Shown here piece after piece: positions 56,366 through 64,000 of a stretch of 64,000 nt of DNA (position 1 is its first letter; each line of letters begins with the position of its first letter). A program made the translations under genes and the position numbers. Source of the DNA: Leptospira sanjuanensis (GTDB lineage: Bacteria; Spirochaetota; Leptospiria; Leptospirales; Leptospiraceae); the NCBI RefSeq assembly GCF_022267325.1, contig NZ_JAIZBG010000001.1, positions 744,001-808,000 on the forward strand, in the 5' to 3' direction. The notes beneath the pieces are model-generated. The model did not search any database. It saw only the letters and a program-made list of their open reading frames with translations, and was not told the DNA's origin.

Positions 56366-57133
56366 ATGGAAGAAAAAGTCAGTTTTTTTATTTGGAGCGA
56401 TTTCGCCGCGTATGTCGGCATATCCTTTTCTACCAAGAGGCACAATCATTTTTATCATCAATTCTGTTTTACATCCGAGAAGTCTTTTCTGCTAAAAGGA
56501 AAGAGCGGAGAAAATTTTGAATCAAACGCGGCCCTTATCCCATCGGGTATAAGTCACGAGACGACATTCGGTAATAAAAAGTTTACGATATTGTTAGTGG
56601 ACCCGCTTGTTTTCGAAATTTCTAATACGATTCTCCATGCATTGAATTCCGGATTCCCCGCAATTGATTTAAGCGAATTATTTTCTTCGGAAGATATAAC
56701 GTTGATTGAGAATAATTTGAAATCACAGCAAAACGATGCGAGGGAAAATATTATCGGTCTATTGCGATCTAAAGTAGGGACCGATAACGCGAAAACGATC
56801 GATTCCAGAATCGAAAAAATCCTGCCTTCTTTGCGCACAGAAATGGACGAACTTTCGTTATCGGAAGTGGCAAATTTCGCACAGTTATCTCCAAGCCGAT
56901 TTCGACATCTTTTCAAGGAAGAAACGGGAATTTCCTTTTCGAGTTATAAACTCTGGTTGAAAACTCAAAAAGCGGTTCGATTGCTGATTACGAATAAAGA
57001 TATCATAAATGCCGCACATGCGGGAGGTTTTTTCGATCAGCCGCATTTCAGCAGGATTTTAAAAAGGTCCTTTGGACTGAGTCCTCTGGAAATGAAAAAA
57101 AATCCGCATTTCGAATTAAAAATTTTTTCCTAA
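56366..57133 (+). CDS. AraC-family regulator
   Basis: About 255 residues from the ATG at 56366, chosen because AAGGA lies four bases upstream; a TTG at 56345 is also in frame. The N-terminal half is a cupin-like sensor region, and the C-terminal 100 residues are an AraC DNA-binding domain (LSEVANFAQLSPSRFRHLFKEETGISFSSY, then INAAHAGGFFDQPHFSRILKRSFGLSPLEM). It precedes the MBL-DUF3703-YeiH genes by 78 bases and probably controls them. Confidence 0.82.
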   Translation: MEEKVSFFIWSDFAAYVGISFSTKRHNHFYHQFCFTSEKSFLLKGKSGENFESNAALIPSGISHETTFGNKKFTILLVDPLVFEISNTILHALNSGFPAIDLSELFSSEDITLIENNLKSQQNDARENIIGLLRSKVGTDNAKTIDSRIEKILPSLRTEMDELSLSEVANFAQLSPSRFRHLFKEETGISFSSYKLWLKTQKAVRLLITNKDIINAAHAGGFFDQPHFSRILKRSFGLSPLEMKKNPHFELKIFS

Positions 57134-57211
57134 TAGCCCCTATATACAAGAGTTCTTTAACGATTTCGGGTAAATTTCTTTCAGTTTTGGAAGGGGATTG
57201 GGAATCGTTAA

Positions 57212-58204
57212 ATGAAAATTAAATATTTATTCATCGGCTTGTTATCTGCCGTATTGCTTTTTGGCGCTTTTTTAGCTGTCAAACTTTATAAACTCAAACA
57301 ATCGGTTCTGGCGTTCGAGAATAAATGGGAAAAACGCGAAATCATTAAACAGAAACGGATCAGTTTTACGGAAACGTTAACCGTATTACCGCTCGTGAAT
57401 TGGCATAAAAGCGACTCGGCTCTCAAGTCGGAAATGGGTGTTTCATATCTGATTCAAACGGATCAAGAAACGATTCTTTTCGATCTTGGACAAAACAAAG
57501 ATCAGGAATCTCCTTCACCTTTGGAATGGAATATGAAACTTTTACGGGTTACGCTTGAAAAAATCGATACGATTTTTCTTTCGCATTCTCATTTCGATCA
57601 CGTAGGAGGGAGAACTTTCGAACGTTTAGGAAGTTTTTCTTTAGGCAATACGCAAGTTTCGCTAAAGGACAAAAAAATCTATTCTCCCGTGGATTTGAAA
57701 TATCCTGATGCAGTCGTTACCACAATCCATGGCCCGCAAGAAATCGGAACGGGGATTGCAAGTCTCGGACCTATCTCGCGAGCCTTGTTCATCGGCAATA
57801 TAGAAGAACAGGCGTTGATCGTGAACGTAAAAGGAAAGGGGTTGGTAATTTTTTCAGGATGTGGACATCAAACATTGTCTAAGATCATTTCACGAACGAA
57901 AGAGTCGTTTGATACTCCCATCTACGGGATCATCGGAGATTTACACTATCCTATTCCCGACGGCCGGATGATTTTTATGGGATTGAATCTTCAGAGTATA
58001 TTCGCTTCCGGAAACGGTCCTCTGGATCAGATCACGGAAGAGGATCTTAACTCGGATATCGAACTTTTGAAAAAAGAAAACATAAAGTTATTCGCTTTAG
58101 GCGGTCACGATTCAAGTGACGCGGTGATTTCTAGGATGGAAAAAATATTCGGAGAAAAGTATAAGCGAGTTATGATCGGAAGTATAATCGAAGTCGCAAA
58201 ATAA
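57212..58204 (+). CDS. metallo-beta-lactamase-fold hydrolase, membrane-anchored
   Basis: 330 residues with an N-terminal hydrophobic anchor (residues 5-25). The MBL metal site is complete: HSHFDHVGG (His-x-His-x-Asp-His), a Cys-Gly-His in FSGCGHQ, GDLHYP and a late GGHDSSD. The layout (GMGVSYLI, FDLGQN, then HSHFDH) is that of the MJ0296/DHPS-like branch of MBL proteins. Substrate unknown. It is the first gene of the three-gene unit with DUF3703 and the YeiH-type transporter. Confidence 0.78.
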   Translation: MKIKYLFIGLLSAVLLFGAFLAVKLYKLKQSVLAFENKWEKREIIKQKRISFTETLTVLPLVNWHKSDSALKSEMGVSYLIQTDQETILFDLGQNKDQESPSPLEWNMKLLRVTLEKIDTIFLSHSHFDHVGGRTFERLGSFSLGNTQVSLKDKKIYSPVDLKYPDAVVTTIHGPQEIGTGIASLGPISRALFIGNIEEQALIVNVKGKGLVIFSGCGHQTLSKIISRTKESFDTPIYGIIGDLHYPIPDGRMIFMGLNLQSIFASGNGPLDQITEEDLNSDIELLKKENIKLFALGGHDSSDAVISRMEKIFGEKYKRVMIGSIIEVAK

Positions 58205-58225
58205 ACGAAGGGATAAGAATAAACT

Positions 58226-58615
58226 ATGAATTTCAAAATGCCTCAAGAATTCAAAACGGCGTATAAACGAGAACTTGAAAAATACGAAGAGTCTTTATTG
58301 GAGAATGACTTTCAACAAGCCTGGCATTATCTGGAGAGAGCGCATATCATCGGGCAGTATCACCCGGTGTCGCACACGGGGATTCACTTTCGCATGTTAC
58401 TCTTCGGTTTCAAAACGGGGAACGCAAAAGAGATTTTAGGTCAGTCGATCCGAATGAGTGTGGGTTGGATCGGAAGTCTTTTAAATAGAATTCCGGTCGG
58501 AAATACCGGAAGTTCTTCCGTTCCGATCTTTTCGCCTATGCCGATTCCTGCGGATTTACGTTTGCTGTTGAAAGACGCGGATATGGAAAGCAGAGGTTTA
58601 GCGGGACTAAAGTGA
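58226..58615 (+). CDS. DUF3703 protein
   Basis: 129 residues. The N-terminal part has the family's helical pattern (AYKRELEKYEESLLENDFQQAWHYLERAHIIGQ, positions about 9-40, with the LERAHI segment and following H). DUF3703 genes are commonly found in heavy-metal resistance clusters, in agreement with the efflux genes downstream. Its function is unknown. The stop overlaps the next gene's start as GTGA. Confidence 0.75.
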   Translation: MNFKMPQEFKTAYKRELEKYEESLLENDFQQAWHYLERAHIIGQYHPVSHTGIHFRMLLFGFKTGNAKEILGQSIRMSVGWIGSLLNRIPVGNTGSSSVPIFSPMPIPADLRLLLKDADMESRGLAGLK

Positions 58616-59631
58616 TTGATTCCTATTTAAAGAAAGCAAGGGACACGTTTCCGGGACTCGCTTTGATCGCGTTCCTCGGTTTGATTTCGGAAAGTATTAC
58701 CTCCACCTTGAATTTGGGATTCTCTTCAATGTTGATCGGATTGTCGATCGGTGTATTGATTGGCAATTACGTCGGCATTTCAAAAAAGTTTAAGGCAGGA
58801 GTGGACTTTTCGGTGACTTCTTTGATGCGAATGTCCGTAGTTCTGATTGGCTTTCGCATTAGCATAGAGGAATTGATCTCCTTAGGCTTTGCTACCTTTT
58901 TGCTGGATGTTCTTGTAGTTTTTTTCTCGTTGGGTTTTTCATATTGGATTTCCATAAAATATTTTAAATTCGATAAGGACTTTTCGTGTCTGCTTGCGAT
59001 CGGTTCTTCGATCTGCGGAGCGTCGGCCATCGTCGCGGCTTCACCTCTATTAAAAACCGAATCTTTTAAAAGTTCGACGGCGATCAGTGTCGTTACCGTT
59101 TGCGGAACGATCAGTATGATTTTGACGCTCGTATTTGCGAACTACGATATATTCGGAGCGTTGAATCATGACGATATTGGCGTTCTGCTCGGTGCATCGA
59201 TTCAAGAAACGGGTCAAGTCGTAACGGCGGGATATTCGATATCCGTAAACGCAGGTGATAAGGCGGTGATTACGAAATTAGCGAGAATCTTATTGTTGGC
59301 TCCCGTACTGATTCTATTGAATTATTATTTTTTGAAGGACGGAAATTCGACGAATCAAGGTTACAAATCGATCAAAATACCGGGATTCGTGATTTTGTTT
59401 TTGCTCGTCGTTCTTTCCAGTGCGACCGAAATCGTATCTCACGATGCGAGAACTAAGTTATCGGGACTCGGTACATTTTTATTGTTATGTGGAATGATCG
59501 GAGTCGGATTCAATTCCAATTTAATCCGAATTGTTCGTTTGGGGTTTAAGCCGATTTACGCGGGACTTCTCATTTCGGGATTTATGATATCCGTAAGTAT
59601 CGCGCTTATCTTTCTTTTTAAAACGATTTGA
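58612..59631 (+). CDS. YeiH/UPF0324-type membrane transporter
   Basis: 339 residues with about ten transmembrane segments and the family marks: MLIGLSIGVLIGN, MRMSVVLIGFRIS, AIGSSICGASAIVA and IQETGQVVTAGY. This family includes putative sulphate or sulphonate exporters; its substrate here is not known. Translation is coupled to DUF3703 by a GTGA overlap. Confidence 0.85.
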   Translation: MIDSYLKKARDTFPGLALIAFLGLISESITSTLNLGFSSMLIGLSIGVLIGNYVGISKKFKAGVDFSVTSLMRMSVVLIGFRISIEELISLGFATFLLDVLVVFFSLGFSYWISIKYFKFDKDFSCLLAIGSSICGASAIVAASPLLKTESFKSSTAISVVTVCGTISMILTLVFANYDIFGALNHDDIGVLLGASIQETGQVVTAGYSISVNAGDKAVITKLARILLLAPVLILLNYYFLKDGNSTNQGYKSIKIPGFVILFLLVVLSSATEIVSHDARTKLSGLGTFLLLCGMIGVGFNSNLIRIVRLGFKPIYAGLLISGFMISVSIALIFLFKTI

Positions 59632-59783
59632 AGAGGAATATGTAATTCTTTCATAATATGATTTTGAATTATCAATATCCTTTTATTTCTCGGCAAAGTA
59701 GCGCTATTAATATGCGAGAATCAGAATGAACATACTTACAATTTTTATCTTTACAAACAAAAAGGTAATCTAACTTTTAACTT

Positions 59784-60173
59784 ATGATGGCATTCATACA
59801 AAAAATTTCGATGAGCTTTTTGCTTGTTTCGATCATTGTTTTGTCCATCAGTTGTAACTCGATTTGCGAATTTGACGTAACGGATTCTTCCGGTTTTGCA
59901 TATCGGTTCGACGTAACGCCATGTCACGAAACATCCACACCTAAAAGTGAAACGGATTGTGAGTGGGATTCCGGCAGTCTGAATCTTTCCTATAAAGAGA
60001 AGTTTTCGCATTCCTTTGCGACACTTTTTATTCTAAGCTATTATCAATCCTTCATCGATTTCGTATTAAATTCAAACGTTCGAACTGCTTTCCTCACAGG
60101 AAGAAGGCAACTTGCGTTCGCTTTTGATTCCGATTCAATTTTTATCATCAATACAATCCGTATTTTGATTTAG
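59784..60173 (+). CDS. hypothetical small lipoprotein or exported protein
   Basis: 129 residues. A hydrophobic signal ends in LSISC near residue 24, which could be a lipobox. The mature part has four Cys and a hydrophobic C-terminal region. It directly precedes the CzcC-like gene, in the place where metal efflux operons often have a small exported protein. No family is recognised. Confidence 0.5.
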   Translation: MMAFIQKISMSFLLVSIIVLSISCNSICEFDVTDSSGFAYRFDVTPCHETSTPKSETDCEWDSGSLNLSYKEKFSHSFATLFILSYYQSFIDFVLNSNVRTAFLTGRRQLAFAFDSDSIFIINTIRILI

Positions 60174-60209
60174 TCCACGTTTAAAGTCGTCATTGCTTTA
60201 AAACGTGGA
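60174..60209 (+). promoter_or_regulatory. hairpin overlapping the ribosome binding site of the CzcC-like gene
   Basis: TCCACGTTTAAAG (60174-60186) pairs with 60196-60209 over 13 bp with one bulge. The right arm contains the first three bases of the GGAGG ribosome binding site (60207-60211) that serves the GTG at 60218. It could be an attenuator or only a terminator of the previous gene. Confidence 0.45.
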
Positions 60210-60217
60210 GGTTTATC

Positions 60218-61848
<1,631 letters not shown>

Positions 61849-61905
61849 GATGAACGTTATAAACGGTATTGCACTCAAAAAAAAGAACTACGTAAGGATC
61901 ATAAA

Positions 61906-63885
61906 ATGAATCATAAAAGAAACAATCAAGGTGGTGGTGGATCGGATTCCTGTTGTTCTCCGGGATTGCAATCGGAAATAAAAAACGACCGGAATCCTTC
62001 CGAATCGGAGAAGTCCTCCGAAAGTTCATTCCGGATGTTTCTACCTGTAACGGTGTCGTTTGTTCTTTTGATCCTCGGAATTACATTTGACGCTTATTTT
62101 TCTGAGAGCTTCTTTCGCGGATGGGTTCGACTCGGTTTTTATTTTTTAGCGTATTTGCCCGTTGGATTTCCGGTGATCAAAGAAGCTTTTGAAAATTTGA
62201 TTCGAGGAGAAGTTTTCACGGAATTCTTTCTAATGAGCATCGCTACGATTGGAGCGTTCTATTTGGAGGAATATCCAGAAGGTGTCGCGGTTATGTTGTT
62301 CTATTCGATCGGAGAGGTTTTTCAGAACCTATCCGTTCAAAGAGCAAAATTGAATATTAAGAATTTATTGGATCAAAGGCCCGATCGGGTATTCGTCGTA
62401 CAACGAAACGAAACCTTTGAAAAAAAAGCCTCGGACGCCTTGATCGGAGAAATCATTCAGCTGAAGCCAGGTGAAAAATTGGCCTTGGACGGAGAACTTT
62501 TATCGGATTCCGCAAACTTTAATACAGCGGCTCTAACTGGTGAAAGTAAACCGGATATGAAACGTAAAGGTCAGATCGTACTTGCGGGAATGATCAATCT
62601 TACTTCAGTTATCGAAGTCAAGATAACGACCGCGTATCAGAACAGCAAGCTCTCAAAAATTTTAGCTCTTATGGAAGAGGCAACGACTCAGAAAGCGCCT
62701 ACCGAAACGTTCATTCGAAAGTTTGCAAAAATTTACACTCCGATCGTGGTGTTTCTTGCGATCGGGATCTGCATCCTTCCGTATTTCGTAACGAATCATT
62801 ATGTGTTCAATGTTTGGTTTTATAGAGCCTTGATTTTTTTGGTGATTTCTTGTCCGTGCGCGCTCGTAATTTCGATTCCCTTAGGATATTTCGGAGGAAT
62901 CGGAGCCGCATCCAAAAACGGGATTCTGGTCAAGGGTTCCAATTACTTGGATGTGATGGCGACCGTTCAGAACGTAGTCATGGATAAAACGGGAACCTTA
63001 ACGGAAGGAATCTTCGAAGTTCAGGAAGCGCGCTTTCAACCTCAATTTGAAAGAAAGAAAATTCTGGATTATCTCAATCTAATCGAAAGTAAGTCCACAC
63101 ATCCAGTAGCTACCGCCATCCATAATTACGCGGGAAACATCGATCGGGATTTGATTCTGGAAAATGTGGAGGAGGTTCCCGGTTTCGGAATGAAAGCGCG
63201 CGTGGATGGAAAGGAAGTTTTGATCGGAAATTTCAAATTTCTGAATCGAAACGGAATCGAATATGATATCGATCCGGCGGAATTCGTAAATACCACGATT
63301 GCCGTATCCGTTGATGGAAAGTTTGCAGGTTATGTAGTTATTTCCGATAAAATTAAGGAAGATTCCAGGAAAGCCATTGAAGAATTGAATTTTTTGAATA
63401 TACGAACTATAATATTAAGCGGAGATAAACTTTCAGTAGTGAGGTCCGTCGCCGAATCCATAGGAGTAAGGGAATATTTCGGAGATCTTTTACCCGAAGA
63501 TAAGGTTGAAAAGGTGAAAGAGTTTAAATCTAAAAACGAATCGGTGGCCTTTGTCGGAGACGGAGTCAACGATGCTCCGGTTGCGGCCGTGAGCGACGCG
63601 GGAATTGCGATGGGCGGTCTTGGAAGCGATGCCACTATTGAAGTTGCAGATATCGTAATTCAAGACGATAAGCCGACCAAAATCCCGATGATTATAAAAA
63701 TCGGGAAAGAGACTCAAAAGATTGTTTGGCAGAACATTTCTCTTACATTCTCAGTAAAATTATTAGTTCTGATTTTAGGAGCCGGAGGAATTGCCACTAT
63801 GTGGGAGGCCGTTTTTGCAGACGTAGGAGTTTCTTTCTTGGCGATTTTAAACTCCATTCGGATTCAAAGAAAAAAATTTTCTTAA
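61906..63885 (+). CDS. Zn/Cd-type P1B ATPase
   Basis: 659 residues, AAGGA before the ATG. The N-terminus has no HMA domain but a GGGGSDSCCSPG segment whose Cys pair may bind metal. Then come TGES (actuator), SCPCALV (transport site), DKTGTLTEG (phosphorylation), STHPVAT (HP motif) and GDGVNDAP, with the C-terminal membrane pair. The SCPCALV..P type is that of ZntA/CadA pumps exporting Zn, Cd or Pb. It is probably the working metal exporter of this cluster, since the RND system beside it is broken. Confidence 0.9.
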   Translation: MNHKRNNQGGGGSDSCCSPGLQSEIKNDRNPSESEKSSESSFRMFLPVTVSFVLLILGITFDAYFSESFFRGWVRLGFYFLAYLPVGFPVIKEAFENLIRGEVFTEFFLMSIATIGAFYLEEYPEGVAVMLFYSIGEVFQNLSVQRAKLNIKNLLDQRPDRVFVVQRNETFEKKASDALIGEIIQLKPGEKLALDGELLSDSANFNTAALTGESKPDMKRKGQIVLAGMINLTSVIEVKITTAYQNSKLSKILALMEEATTQKAPTETFIRKFAKIYTPIVVFLAIGICILPYFVTNHYVFNVWFYRALIFLVISCPCALVISIPLGYFGGIGAASKNGILVKGSNYLDVMATVQNVVMDKTGTLTEGIFEVQEARFQPQFERKKILDYLNLIESKSTHPVATAIHNYAGNIDRDLILENVEEVPGFGMKARVDGKEVLIGNFKFLNRNGIEYDIDPAEFVNTTIAVSVDGKFAGYVVISDKIKEDSRKAIEELNFLNIRTIILSGDKLSVVRSVAESIGVREYFGDLLPEDKVEKVKEFKSKNESVAFVGDGVNDAPVAAVSDAGIAMGGLGSDATIEVADIVIQDDKPTKIPMIIKIGKETQKIVWQNISLTFSVKLLVLILGAGGIATMWEAVFADVGVSFLAILNSIRIQRKKFS

Positions 63886-63896
63886 ACCCGAATGGA
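63853..63896. terminator. hairpin at the end of the P-ATPase gene
   Basis: TCCATTCGG (63853-63861) pairs with CCGAATGGA (63888-63896), and inside it AAGAAAA pairs with TTTTCTT. The stop codon of the ATPase lies within the structure. The remaining bases to the window end show no gene. Confidence 0.55.
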
Positions 63897-64000
63897 ATTG
63901 GATACCTAGCTTAACCAATTGCTTCGTATTAAAAGCTGAGTATCTTATCGCTGGATTCTATGATCTCGTATAGATCCGCCAAGTTGGAATAACGACAAGA

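Overview
The window looks like a chromosome segment of a pathogenic-lineage Leptospira. It is low-GC and rich in A/T. It carries a secreted leucine-rich-repeat protein behind an ECF sigma factor, DUF1566 and beta-helix lipoproteins with spirochaete-style lipoboxes, membrane-anchored AraC regulators, c-di-GMP enzymes and several insertion sequences of families common in Leptospira. No rRNA, tRNA or CRISPR array was recognised. All assignments come from reading motifs; no database search was run.

Layout. (1) 1-14.4 kb is an accessory region dense in nuclease-like and nucleic-acid enzymes: a UDG-like gene broken by an in-frame TGA next to a GIY-YIG protein, an ECF sigma/anti-sigma-like/LRR operon, an HD protein, a Shedu-like PD-(D/E)XK protein between two HNH paralogues, a stand-alone reverse transcriptase with long noncoding flanks, a degenerate primase-like protein, a CYTH protein, a VapD-like protein and a tyrosine recombinase. 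(2) 14.4-20.4 kb holds a nuclease-STAND defence gene destroyed by an IS481-type and an IS3-type element, then an older IS3 relic and a frameshifted IS481-type copy. (3) 20.5-24.5 kb is a copper module (CueR-like regulator, 2Fe-2S ferredoxin, CopZ-like chaperone, exported protein, CopA ATPase), with two textbook CueR promoters facing away from each other. (4) 24.9-38.5 kb is envelope and signalling: a three-gene lipoprotein operon, a GGDEF protein, two membrane AraC regulators, two DUF1566 proteins, an EAL phosphodiesterase and two tiny coupled ORFs.

(5) 38.5-43 kb is an IS1595-like module: an internally tandem-duplicated transposase and two coupled passenger genes, bounded by two copies of a palindromic repeat. 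A third copy lies in frame inside the primase-helicase gene at 50.1 kb. (6) 43-55 kb looks like a plasmid- or prophage-derived island: an OLD-type ATPase/TOPRIM protein with a DUF6602 nuclease and an XRE regulator whose palindromic operator recurs upstream of the divergent gene, a cluster of envelope proteins, a primase-helicase, a Gp37/Gp68-family protein, a paralogous acidic pair and a catalytic-domain-only tyrosine recombinase whose start codon lies in a 36-bp perfect palindrome. (7) 55-64 kb is metal- and stress-related: an AraC regulator, an MBL-fold protein, DUF3703, a YeiH-type transporter, a decayed CzcC/CzcA efflux system (frameshift and a huge in-frame deletion, no CzcB) and an intact Zn/Cd-type P-ATPase.

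The strongest leads for undescribed biology are the palindromic element that has become coding sequence, the reverse transcriptase with its promoter/hairpin leader, the XRE-controlled DUF6602-OLD pair, and the long palindrome over the recombinase start.
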